64,000 nucleotides of DNA from JAHELQ01 sp964491915 (GTDB lineage: Bacteria; Acidobacteriota; Aminicenantia; UBA2199): contig CAZBHS010000011.1 of the NCBI GenBank assembly GCA_964491915.1, positions 1 to 64,000 of the forward strand, read 5' to 3'. Within the stretch, counting starts at the first letter, position 1; every line of letters starts with the position of its first letter. Positions 24,737-33,054 of this stretch are shown here, piece after piece. A model generated the notes under the pieces. That model was not told where the DNA came from, made no database searches, and saw only the letters and a program-made list of their open reading frames with translations. Both the position numbers and the translations under genes were made by a program.

Positions 24737-26197
24737 TTAAATTATAAATTGAGGTTCTTCATTGAAGATTTTTTTGTATTGTGTTACAAAAGTGCTTTTA
24801 CCGCAGAGAAGTAAGCTGGAGAAAGGAAACAATTCTATGGTTTGTTCTTTCAGCGCCTTGGCCAGGCGGCGGATATCCCATTGGGCATGGTCGTCGTCTC
24901 TGAGGCGGGTGAAATGATAGAGCTCCCGGAGGTTCATTTTCATCAATACCATCCGGTGGTGTGAATTGGTTAGTATATAGTCGGCTGCGGTACCGTATTT
25001 TTTATTGAGGCGGGCATTGACCCGGCCTGTCTCGTCAATGATTTCTTCGAATTCTCCAGCCAATCCCGCGTAACGGATATTGTCCGGCATGGTGTAACCT
25101 AGCGACGTGTCATAGGAGCCCGATAAGAGGGTGGCCATCCTATGCCGTTTCAATTGCGCGAAGTTGGCGGCGGATATGACCGCCTGAAAGGTGATGTCCG
25201 CGAATTCGAATTCCCGGGGAGGGGAGTCGAAGAATTCCATTGTTTCGAACAATTGCCGGAAGATCTGTTTCCGCTCCGCGTCAGTCAACACTTTGACCCT
25301 GGTGAAGGCTTCGGGATAGTCGATGCTGTTGAACACCGATACGAATGCCGCAAGTATTTTCAAATCTCCCCCCTCTGTGTAATCCACGATTCTCGGTTCG
25401 TGCGATACATTTTTCTCCACCTCGTCAAGGCGGAAATTGTGACGAAAATCGCCATGCATTTTTTTTTCGAAAGCCGAGGGTTCGGGAAACAGAATGAGGG
25501 AGGGGGCGATGTCCTTGATCAACCGGAGGATTTCGCGGCCCATGTCGCGGCATTCGCAACGCCTGCTCATGGAGAGGCGGCGGAATAGATGTTCCAGGTT
25601 GCGCGCGTTGATGGTTACGCCAACCTGTCCCAGTGTGGCCAATGGCAAAATGTACCTTGCATCTTCCTTGGCCCATCCTTCCAGGAGTTTTTTATTTTTT
25701 TTTTTTTTCGCCAGTTCCGAATGTTTTCTGGAAATAAAGTCATTTAACCGGACAAAGGCTTTTTTGTAAAATTCGTTTTGACGGTGAACCATCTCCCTGA
25801 AGCATTGGATGTCCGCCGGATCATCGATCTCTTCCGGAACTAGATAATCACCTTCGAGAGTGACATATCTCTGGGATTTTTCTGTATAGGAAACCAATCT
25901 GAATTTTTCCAGTTCTTCCAATGCCAGACGGGATATATTGATCACATCTAGATTGAAGACCGCATGCTCGGCAACGGAATGGTGGCCCATGTCGAATATG
26001 ATAGAGTGGTTTGAGGCGCGGGCTTTGGCGACATCTTCCCGGGCTTGCTTGCGAAGCGCTGTGATATCTTTGGGACTTCTGCTGATCCGGGCATACGCAG
26101 CGCTAAACGACTCGGGTGTCAGGGCCTCTGGGTTATCCCCGTCCAGCCGCTGAAGTAAGCTTGTATCGACATTGTATCCAGCAAGGTTGATCTTCAC
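24737..26197 (-). CDS. Tandem-domain ThyX-like (FAD-dependent thymidylate synthase family) protein
   Basis: 486 residues, twice the length of ordinary ThyX. The N-terminal half has the ThyX pattern MGHHSVAEH ... KFRLVSYTEKSQRY, in which the signature RHR is replaced by KFR while the following S, E, S and RY are kept. The C-terminal half has LKRHRMATL, that is, the RHR without the SxxExS part. Each half thus keeps a different part of the motif. ThyX makes dTMP from dUMP with FAD and methylene-tetrahydrofolate; whether this form does so is open. A 14-A homopolymer (25695-25708) lies in the Lys-rich linker. Same strand as a small P-loop kinase just upstream. Confidence 0.7.
   Translation of the reverse strand: MKINLAGYNVDTSLLQRLDGDNPEALTPESFSAAYARISRSPKDITALRKQAREDVAKARASNHSIIFDMGHHSVAEHAVFNLDVINISRLALEELEKFRLVSYTEKSQRYVTLEGDYLVPEEIDDPADIQCFREMVHRQNEFYKKAFVRLNDFISRKHSELAKKKKNKKLLEGWAKEDARYILPLATLGQVGVTINARNLEHLFRRLSMSRRCECRDMGREILRLIKDIAPSLILFPEPSAFEKKMHGDFRHNFRLDEVEKNVSHEPRIVDYTEGGDLKILAAFVSVFNSIDYPEAFTRVKVLTDAERKQIFRQLFETMEFFDSPPREFEFADITFQAVISAANFAQLKRHRMATLLSGSYDTSLGYTMPDNIRYAGLAGEFEEIIDETGRVNARLNKKYGTAADYILTNSHHRMVLMKMNLRELYHFTRLRDDDHAQWDIRRLAKALKEQTIELFPFSSLLLCGKSTFVTQYKKIFNEEPQFII
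25695..25708 (-). repeat. A14 homopolymer inside the ThyX-like gene
   Basis: Fourteen consecutive T on the + strand (A in the coding strand), part of a Lys-rich linker (AKKKKNKK). Prone to polymerase slippage and to assembly error. Confidence 0.8.
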
Positions 26198-26334
26198 GAT
26201 ATCTCCTGCGCCTCCGTCGAGGCCTTTTTTAGGTAGTATTGTATAACATTTATCAACAAAATCAAGGGGTGGGGTTTGGTTTTCTAAATATTCAGTTGCA
26301 TTTACCCATCAAGGAGGCAATAACAAATCGCGAA

Positions 26335-26925
26335 TCAGGATTGGTCGAGGACCATTTTTTCGGAAATTATCTGGATGATTTGCTGCGCGCTTTCGTCCAA
26401 TGAATTGTTGTTCCAGATCTCATGGACTTTGAGATTGTCGTGTTCGATTACCCGGGAAAAAAGCCGCTCTGTCTCTTTGATGTAATCAGAGGTCACTTCG
26501 CGAAACTCGTTGCCGCTGTTCCTTTTTTCGTACTCCCTGGTATCGAGGCGGATGAGAAATACTAAATCGTATGTTTTCATCCAGTAGTGATAGATGTTCT
26601 CCAGAAGTTTACTTTTTTCTTCGAGGGAGGGGGTTGTGTTCTGATTGTTTATATGTTTTTTCCAGTATATCCATTGATCCAATACCGACCGGTCGCACAG
26701 CATTAGGTCGGGCGTCATGAGGCTTTTCACATTCTCTTCGTTTACCTGTGTGGTCATGTAGAAAAATTGACTGCGAAACTCCGATTTTTTATCGTCGTCA
26801 AAGGGATTTTTGGGACTGATCTCGTCAACGGCTTCTACGTTGTATTTCAGTGAGAGAATTTTTTTTACTTCTTTTAGCAGACTTGACTTGCCGCTCTTTG
26901 GTGTACCGGAAAACGATATCTTCAT
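26335..26925 (-). CDS. Small P-loop nucleotide kinase-like protein
   Basis: 196 residues. A P-loop GTPKSGKSS lies at residues 7-15, a kinase-like DRS motif (LMLCDRSVLDQW) near 95, and a lid-like Arg-rich segment (RLDTREYEKR) near 140. The pattern fits the deoxynucleoside/thymidylate kinase-like or AAA_28 group of P-loop proteins; the substrate cannot be named. The ATG at 26925 is the start. The ThyX-like gene follows in the same direction 137 bases on, which would fit a role in nucleotide supply, but this is inference. Confidence 0.65.
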   Translation of the reverse strand: MKISFSGTPKSGKSSLLKEVKKILSLKYNVEAVDEISPKNPFDDDKKSEFRSQFFYMTTQVNEENVKSLMTPDLMLCDRSVLDQWIYWKKHINNQNTTPSLEEKSKLLENIYHYWMKTYDLVFLIRLDTREYEKRNSGNEFREVTSDYIKETERLFSRVIEHDNLKVHEIWNNNSLDESAQQIIQIISEKMVLDQS

Positions 26926-27016
26926 CAATATGGATTTTAAGGGAAAATTTTTAGAATGTCAAATTTACTTTAAAATGAAATAAAAAATTAGGACTATTGA
27001 TTATACTAGCGAAAGT

Positions 27017-29197
27017 ATGATAAATTTGAACCTAGTTATGAAGATAAAAGTTGCGATAATCTATTTTCTATTTGTGCTGACACCTTTATATGTGTCAGCG
27101 GATACAGTCCCCACCGCTCCTAAGATTCTGGCGGACAAAACGGAAATGACCGAAGACGGACTCAAGGCTTATGGCCATGTGGAGGTCAGTTGGGAACAAT
27201 ATAAGATTTACGCCGATTCCGTGGAATATATCCGTTCTAAAAGAGAGATCGTCGCCAAAGGTCGAGTAACCATGGCGTCTGATGAGACTGTCATCAGCGG
27301 CGAAGAATTGCGCTTCAATCTCAAGGAGAGCAAAGGTGAATTGTATGAGATCGAGGGCTTGATGATGCCGTCGATCCGTTTTAAAACGGACAAATTGAGC
27401 CAGGTGGACAATGATACGTTGACGTTCGATTCATTGAACTTTACCTCCTGTAGTCAATTGGTTCCGCGGTGGTCTATTTCGTGCTCGAAAGGGAAAATCA
27501 AGAAGAAGAAGTATATCCAGATGAATCACGCGGTGTTCAAGATAAAAAAGATCCCGGTATTCTATGTTCCCTACTTGAGGTATCCCATCGAAGAAGATGG
27601 ACGGTCCACCGGTTTTTTATTCCCGCGAATGGGTAATTCCATTCTAGGGAAGTTTTTTATCACCAATTCCTTCTTTTGGGATATTCGCCCCAATCTCGAT
27701 TTGACCGTGAATGTCGATTATTATGGCGGCGCCGGACTCGGTCTCGGGGGGCAATTCAGGTATTTATTCAAGAATGTCAGCGGGGATATCGATTATTACA
27801 ATTTCCGTTATTTCGACGACAATGAATACAACCCCGGCAAGGATCGCGATTATCTTCTCAAGGCTGAACACATCCAGACCATGAAATTCTTGAATACCCG
27901 GATCGTGGTGAATATCGACCGGCAGAGCGATCCCAGCTTCTTGCGTCTGTTCGACCGTAACTTTGACAGGATGTTGATGAACAATTACCGGTCGTCCGTG
28001 TATTTGACGTCGTCGGTGAACAATGTCACCCTTTCGCTCAGGGCTTCCCGTTACGAAACGTTCTATACGTTTCAAGACTCTTCCAGGGTATACGAGGTAT
28101 TGCCTTCGGTCAACTTGAATGTGAACCAGCAAAAAATCTGGAAATTGCCGGGCTATTTTTCCTTGAAGAGCCGCTATGAAGATGTGGAGCGCTCCGGAGT
28201 CACTTATGATTACGAAGATCCAACGTTTAAGACCGGTATCAATTCACAGCGTTTAAATATCGAACCGTCGTACAATCTTCCGCTTCTGACAATTCCGTGG
28301 CTCTCAACCACCGTGAGTTTTACCGGTCATGAAAATATCTATGCCAAGAGTATCGATCCCGAGACCAACGATGTGGTTGACGAACCATTGAATACTTTTT
28401 TTTATTCCGCCACCGCGAATATCAAGGGGCCGATTTTTTACAAAATTTACGAATCCAAAAACCGCAGAACCAAACACTTGATCGAGCCGGAAATCGATTT
28501 CCGTTATGTCTCCGATATTCCGGAAGAGGACGAAGAACGCCTTGTAAAGGTGGACCGGTCGGATTATCCATTATGGTCTTATGTCGGGGTTGGACTCAGC
28601 ATGTCCCTTTTGACAAAAGAGAGGGACGACAGCAAGGCGGCCCGGGAAATTTTTCGCTATACAATCCGGCAGCAATTTTATATGGATCCTGAAAAGGCGA
28701 ATTACCAACGAAAAATAAACGGGGAATCCCCTGAATATTCAGAATTGCAGAACACCCTACGGTTCAGACCTTCAAAAAGTCTATCGTTGGATATCAACGC
28801 CAATTACAATTATTATATCGAGGGCTTTTCACGATTGTCTTTCAGGTTGGCGTACCATGATAAAGAGAGTTATTTCAACGGTAGTTTGAGTTACAGCTCC
28901 TATGTCAATCCGTTCGCTCCCGCTTCGTACCAATTGAATCAGGATGTGATCCGCAGCGATTTCCGGTTAGAGGTGCCGAATTTTCCTGTAAAATTTCAGG
29001 GAGGCGTCGATTACGATATCACCCGTAAGCAATTCCGGTATGGAGCGGCTGCTTTGACCTACAATTACCAATGCGTCAATTTTAAAATGAAATATAGAAT
29101 TTTCAATTACTATAACGATTTTGAATCTCAAATCAGTTTCGAGGTTTCTTTGGGGAATCTCGGAATGGTTTCCGACTTAATGAGCAGCGATAGGTAG
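27017..29197 (+). CDS. lptD: LptD-like LPS-assembly outer membrane protein
   Basis: 726 residues. A signal peptide precedes the ADTVPTAP stretch; a second ATG at 27038 gives a cleaner one and may be the true start. Residues about 40-150 are an OstA/LptA-type jellyroll domain (ILADKTEMTEDGLKAYGHVEV), with the tell-tale LRYPI ... GRSTGFLFPR junction at about 195-215, then a long beta-barrel rich in aromatic residues. LptD inserts lipopolysaccharide into the outer leaflet, so the organism has an LPS-type outer membrane. Start of a run of three genes with an SDR epimerase (8 bases on) and a glycosyltransferase, consistent with surface glycan work. No lptE is visible. Confidence 0.85.
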   Translation: MINLNLVMKIKVAIIYFLFVLTPLYVSADTVPTAPKILADKTEMTEDGLKAYGHVEVSWEQYKIYADSVEYIRSKREIVAKGRVTMASDETVISGEELRFNLKESKGELYEIEGLMMPSIRFKTDKLSQVDNDTLTFDSLNFTSCSQLVPRWSISCSKGKIKKKKYIQMNHAVFKIKKIPVFYVPYLRYPIEEDGRSTGFLFPRMGNSILGKFFITNSFFWDIRPNLDLTVNVDYYGGAGLGLGGQFRYLFKNVSGDIDYYNFRYFDDNEYNPGKDRDYLLKAEHIQTMKFLNTRIVVNIDRQSDPSFLRLFDRNFDRMLMNNYRSSVYLTSSVNNVTLSLRASRYETFYTFQDSSRVYEVLPSVNLNVNQQKIWKLPGYFSLKSRYEDVERSGVTYDYEDPTFKTGINSQRLNIEPSYNLPLLTIPWLSTTVSFTGHENIYAKSIDPETNDVVDEPLNTFFYSATANIKGPIFYKIYESKNRRTKHLIEPEIDFRYVSDIPEEDEERLVKVDRSDYPLWSYVGVGLSMSLLTKERDDSKAAREIFRYTIRQQFYMDPEKANYQRKINGESPEYSELQNTLRFRPSKSLSLDINANYNYYIEGFSRLSFRLAYHDKESYFNGSLSYSSYVNPFAPASYQLNQDVIRSDFRLEVPNFPVKFQGGVDYDITRKQFRYGAAALTYNYQCVNFKMKYRIFNYYNDFESQISFEVSLGNLGMVSDLMSSDR

Positions 29198-29204
29198 ATT
29201 AACA

Positions 29205-30131
29205 GTGGCAAATATTTTAATTACAGGATGTTCCGGTTTTTTGGCGCCATATTTGGTGCAGGCTTTTGAAAAAGAGGGTGGCCATACCATTATGGGGATG
29301 ACCGAGCAGGAAAGCTTCCGCTCGGACCGGATGCAAGTGTTTCACATTGATATCCGGGACAAAGACAAAGTTATGGAAATGGTATCGGAGGCAAAACCCG
29401 ATATCGTCGCCCATCTGGCGGCTATTTCCAATGTCTGGCTATCATGGCGCAATCAAAAATTGACCTATGAGGTCAATTTTATCGGCAGTTCGAATTTGTT
29501 GGAGGCAATCGGTCATTATAGCAAAGACGCCCGTATCCTGCTGATGAGTTCGGCCGAGGTGTATGGAGCCCGGAGGGAAACCCTGACGGAAGACACCCCC
29601 GCCAATGTCAAGAATCCCTATTCCTTATCCAAGTTCGCGATGGAGTTGTTGGGAGATCTGTATGTGGTGTCCCGTCATTTGCAAGTGGTGAAGGTCCGGT
29701 CGTTTAATTTCACCGGTCCTGGGCAAGAGATGCACTTTGTGTGTTCAGATTTTGCCCATCAAATAGCTGAGATTGAAAAAGGAAATAGGGATCCGGTGAT
29801 CCGCGTGGGCAACCTCTCGGCCATACGGGATTTTTCCGATGTGAGGGATATCGCCCGTTACCTGGCGGTTCTGGCTGAGCATGGGGAAAGCGGGGAGACC
29901 TACAATCTCTGCTCCGGCAAGACATATTCTATCCGGGAGATTCTCGATATTCTCTGCAATTTCTCCAAGGAAAATATCAAGGTGGAGATTGACCAGAAGA
30001 AGTTCCGGCCTGTGGACATCCCGGTGCTGTCCGGCGATTGCTCCCGCATCAAGGAGCATTTCGATTTGGCGCCCAACTATACTCTTAAGCAGACACTGAT
30101 GGATGTGCTGAATTACTGGCGGAATCAATAG
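29205..30131 (+). CDS. Extended SDR: sugar-nucleotide dehydratase/epimerase/reductase
   Basis: 308 residues of the extended short-chain dehydrogenase family. NAD(P)-binding ITGCSGFLAPYLV is at the N-terminus, the catalytic Ser in MSSAEVYG and Tyr/Lys in YSLSK near 140-150. The overall look is GDP-mannose-4,6-dehydratase/GDP-6-deoxy-mannose reductase-like. It would modify a nucleotide sugar for a surface glycan. The start is GTG at 29205, eight bases after the LptD stop; the next gene begins directly after its stop. Confidence 0.85.
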   Translation: MANILITGCSGFLAPYLVQAFEKEGGHTIMGMTEQESFRSDRMQVFHIDIRDKDKVMEMVSEAKPDIVAHLAAISNVWLSWRNQKLTYEVNFIGSSNLLEAIGHYSKDARILLMSSAEVYGARRETLTEDTPANVKNPYSLSKFAMELLGDLYVVSRHLQVVKVRSFNFTGPGQEMHFVCSDFAHQIAEIEKGNRDPVIRVGNLSAIRDFSDVRDIARYLAVLAEHGESGETYNLCSGKTYSIREILDILCNFSKENIKVEIDQKKFRPVDIPVLSGDCSRIKEHFDLAPNYTLKQTLMDVLNYWRNQ

Positions 30132-31220
30132 ATGAAGATTCACCTGGTAACCGACCGCTTCAGCACCGGCGGCGGCCTTGAGCACATCTACCAGGTGGCC
30201 CGGGGAATCGGGGATATGGATTTTACGGTATTCGGATTACCGGGAACTCCAGCCGCTGTCGAAAAACTTTCGCAATTACCCAATGTAACGATACATGATG
30301 GAGGTTTCGATCCCAACCAATTGTTGTCCGGGAATCCCGACCTCGTTCACATCCACCATTTACGCCCCCTGCTTTCGCTATTGGGAAATCCTCTGCGACG
30401 GTTGGATATTCCTGTCGTTTTTACTGCTCACGGATTGCATCTTCACAAATACGAGTTTTTACCCGGTTGGTCTGCGTCGCTGAAATATCGGTTGCGATTC
30501 CATCTCGAGAAGAGGCTTTTACGGAGGCCCAACCGTGTCATTGCCGTCTCGCGGGAAGATGAAGGGTTTATGCGGGACAATTACGGTCTTTCCAACGTGA
30601 CTTACCTGACCAATGGAATCGCTCCTGTGGAACAGGCCGTTCGAACTAAACAAGAGTATCGTCGTTTATTGGATTTACCGGATGACGCGCTCGTGTTTGT
30701 CACTGTGGCCCGTTTCAACTTTCAGAAAGGGTATGACATATTGGTCGAAGCTTTACGGCGACTGCGAAGCACACTCGTTACAAAAAAGGTTCTCTTTGCC
30801 TGGGCCGGGGATGGCGCGGAGTACGATGCCGTTAAACATAGAGTTGAAGCGCTTGGGCTGTCTTCTTATATCAAATTTTTAGGCAACCGCGGCGATATTC
30901 CTGAAATCATGGAAGCCGCCGATGCATTCCTCTTGCCCAGCCGTTGGGAAGGTTTGCCCATCGTGCTATTGGAAGCGGGTCTTCACAAATTGCCGGTTCT
31001 GGCTTCCGATACTTACGGCAATCGTGAAATCATCGGGGACAAAAACGGCGTTCTATTCAACAATCTCGATCCCGCCGACCTGGCACAAAAAATCAATGCC
31101 GTCATGAACGGAGATTACGACCTTAAGCTGCAGGCAGAGAATCTTCATCAAGAGGTTATACATCATTATAGCCTGGGACGGATGGTCGAAGGTCTACGAT
31201 TGATGTATTCCTCTTTTTAG
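30132..31220 (+). CDS. GT4-type glycosyltransferase
   Basis: 362 residues, GT-B fold. The N-terminal domain opens with HLVTDRFSTGGGLEHIYQV; the C-terminal donor-binding domain has VARFNFQKGYDILVEA and the family motif EAADAFLLPSRWEGLPIVLLEA. Retaining glycosyltransferases of this family (glycos_transf_1) transfer a sugar from a nucleotide donor to a lipid or glycan acceptor at the inner membrane. The start codon directly abuts the stop of the SDR gene, so the two should act on the same glycan. Donor and acceptor are unknown. Confidence 0.9.
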   Translation: MKIHLVTDRFSTGGGLEHIYQVARGIGDMDFTVFGLPGTPAAVEKLSQLPNVTIHDGGFDPNQLLSGNPDLVHIHHLRPLLSLLGNPLRRLDIPVVFTAHGLHLHKYEFLPGWSASLKYRLRFHLEKRLLRRPNRVIAVSREDEGFMRDNYGLSNVTYLTNGIAPVEQAVRTKQEYRRLLDLPDDALVFVTVARFNFQKGYDILVEALRRLRSTLVTKKVLFAWAGDGAEYDAVKHRVEALGLSSYIKFLGNRGDIPEIMEAADAFLLPSRWEGLPIVLLEAGLHKLPVLASDTYGNREIIGDKNGVLFNNLDPADLAQKINAVMNGDYDLKLQAENLHQEVIHHYSLGRMVEGLRLMYSSF

Positions 31221-31338
31221 ATCCAAACAGTAGCGCTCGCAGCCGATCGGATTTTAAGTAGTTTTTTCACCTACTTGTTGCTATTTTTTTTTATTTTTGG
31301 TATTGTTTAAGGTAAAAATTTAACAGATGGAGTTAAAC

Positions 31339-32139
31339 ATGAGACATGCAATGTTAGTCTTGCTGATTGGTTTTATGATGATTTTTCCGGCTTGCACAAA
31401 TTCAGAAACACCCACCCCAACCAACGATGGACCAGTAAAACTGGACAATGACGAACATAAGACTAGTTATGTCGTCGGTTATGATATGGGAAAGAATTTC
31501 AAAAGAATCCTAACCGCTGTAAATCTGGATTATTTTTTCAGAGGGATGAAGGATGCGGTGGCTGAAAAAGAAGCGCTGTTGAAAAAGGAAGAGAGCGATG
31601 CGGTGATTGCCAAGTTTCGCAGTGAAATGATGAAGCGGGACGAGGAACGGCGGAAAAAGCAGGGGGAGAAAAACAAGATTGAAGGCGAAACGTTCCTTGC
31701 GGAGAACGCCAAAAGGGATGGGGTCAAGGTTACCGAAAGCGGGTTGCAGTACGAGGTCCTGAAGGAAGGGGAAGGTCCGTATGCAAAACCGTCTGAATTC
31801 GTGAAGGTGGAATATAAAGGAACCCTGATCGACGGAACCGAATTCGATAGTACCGCGAAGCAGGGCGGCCCCATGGTCATTAACCCGAATGGCGTCATCG
31901 ATGGCTGGTCCGAAGGGATCAAATTGATGAAAGAAGGATCCAGGTACCGCTTCTATCTGCCTCCGGAGCTCGCATATGGAGAACGTGGAATGGGTAACGC
32001 TGTCGGCCCGAACGCAGTGTTGATTTTCGAGGTTAATTTCCTGAATATCGAGGCGCCTCCGGTCGATAAAAAACGTATCCCCAGCAGTAATATCCCCCAG
32101 GAATATCTGGACGCCCAGAAGAAAGGAAAGAAGAAGTAA
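31339..32139 (+). CDS. FKBP-type peptidyl-prolyl isomerase, exported (Mip/FkpA-like)
   Basis: 266 residues from the ATG at 31339, chosen for GGAG five bases upstream; an ATG at 31327 is possible. The signal peptide ends at FPACTNS, which could be a lipobox. A charged helical dimerisation region (about 40-125) precedes an FKBP domain (about 145-240: VKVEYKGTLIDGTEFDST, GVIDGWSEGIKLMKEGSRYRFYLPPELAYG). It assists folding of exported proteins in the envelope. Typical Mip/FkpA length and layout. A stem-loop terminator follows. Confidence 0.9.
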   Translation: MRHAMLVLLIGFMMIFPACTNSETPTPTNDGPVKLDNDEHKTSYVVGYDMGKNFKRILTAVNLDYFFRGMKDAVAEKEALLKKEESDAVIAKFRSEMMKRDEERRKKQGEKNKIEGETFLAENAKRDGVKVTESGLQYEVLKEGEGPYAKPSEFVKVEYKGTLIDGTEFDSTAKQGGPMVINPNGVIDGWSEGIKLMKEGSRYRFYLPPELAYGERGMGNAVGPNAVLIFEVNFLNIEAPPVDKKRIPSSNIPQEYLDAQKKGKKK

Positions 32140-32168
32140 ACCGTAAACTACATCATCTATAATTATAG

Positions 32169-32203
32169 GCGCCGGCATCTTTTGTCGGCGGCCTTTTCTC
32201 CAA
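32169..32203 (+). terminator. Terminator after the FKBP gene
   Basis: GGC-GCCGGCA pairs with TGTCGGC-GGCC with one bulge and a wobble; TTTTC follows. Confidence 0.5.
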
Positions 32204-32301
32204 AATGTAACCGTCTCCGATTTTTTATGTTTTTTTTCTTCATTAATAGTTGAAATTTTTTTTTATTTGCATTATAATTTGATAAAAGCGGGGAGGAAAA
32301 T

Positions 32302-32505
32302 ATGAAATCCAATATGGGGAAAGTTGACAGAATTATTCGCTTCATTGTCGGCATCACTATCATCGGACTGGGGATATATTATAAGAGCTGGTTTGGAATC
32401 ATCGGCGTAATCCCTTTTATCACTTCGATTATCGGTTGGTGTCCGGCGTATGTTCCTTTCAAGTTTTCGACGATCTGTAAGGATCGCAGGAGCAAGGGGG
32501 AATAA
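32302..32505 (+). CDS. DUF2892 small inner-membrane protein
   Basis: 67 residues matching DUF2892/YgaP-like membrane proteins: a basic start (KVDRIIRFIVG), two close hydrophobic segments (about 15-27 and 29-46) and the WCPAYVPF end of the second. Family members often accompany rhodaneses, but none is present here. GGGGAGG precedes the ATG. A PilZ gene starts one base after the stop, so the two are co-transcribed. Confidence 0.8.
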   Translation: MKSNMGKVDRIIRFIVGITIIGLGIYYKSWFGIIGVIPFITSIIGWCPAYVPFKFSTICKDRRSKGE

Positions 32506-32506
32506 A

Positions 32507-32836
32507 TTGAAACAAAGACTCGAAGAGCGTTTACCCAAACGATTGATGGTTAGCTTCGGCGATACCGGATTTGATTTGGTGGGCATCACCAACAATATTT
32601 CCAAAGGCGGTTTGTTTGTCGAAACCCATAAACCGGTGTCGTCGCAACATGAAGTCAATATGAAGGTGGCTTCTTCCGGGAATGTGTTCGCCATCAAGGG
32701 AGAAGTTCGCTGGCTAAAAAAGCCGATGGAAGAGGAAACCGATGATATGAACGGAGGTATGGGGGTCAGGATCCTGGAAGCCCCGATAGAATATTACAAT
32801 TATGTGGAGTATTCCAAGTACGACGGCATGGGATAA
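32507..32836 (+). CDS. PilZ-domain protein
   Basis: 109 residues, a single PilZ domain. The c-di-GMP-binding motifs are there: RLPKR (RxxxR) near residue 9 and NNISKGGLF ([DN]xSxxG) near 30. It should respond to c-di-GMP; no cyclase or phosphodiesterase lies in the window. The start is a TTG at 32507, preceded by AAGGGGG and directly following the DUF2892 stop; no ATG fits the conserved start. Confidence 0.8.
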   Translation: MKQRLEERLPKRLMVSFGDTGFDLVGITNNISKGGLFVETHKPVSSQHEVNMKVASSGNVFAIKGEVRWLKKPMEEETDDMNGGMGVRILEAPIEYYNYVEYSKYDGMG

Positions 32837-32869
32837 TATTTTTCGTATTGGGGCTTTTCTCGATTAAAT

Positions 32870-32902
32870 GGCCTGAATATTTGCATTTTAGGCCGTTTTA
32901 TT
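32870..32902 (+). terminator. Terminator after the PilZ gene
   Basis: GGCCT pairs with AGGCC (32870-32894) with an AT-rich inner stem; GTTTTATT follows. Confidence 0.5.
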
Positions 32903-33054
32903 ATATTATGAAGTATTATTTATAATTTTTATAAGGTATACCCGAAATACTATGTCAATTATATTTTTGCCTGGACGCAAACCGTAGCAAATTGCAATTG
33001 ATGACAGGACATTTTGATTGATTAGACAAACATTTTTGTTGTGAGCATAAAAGG

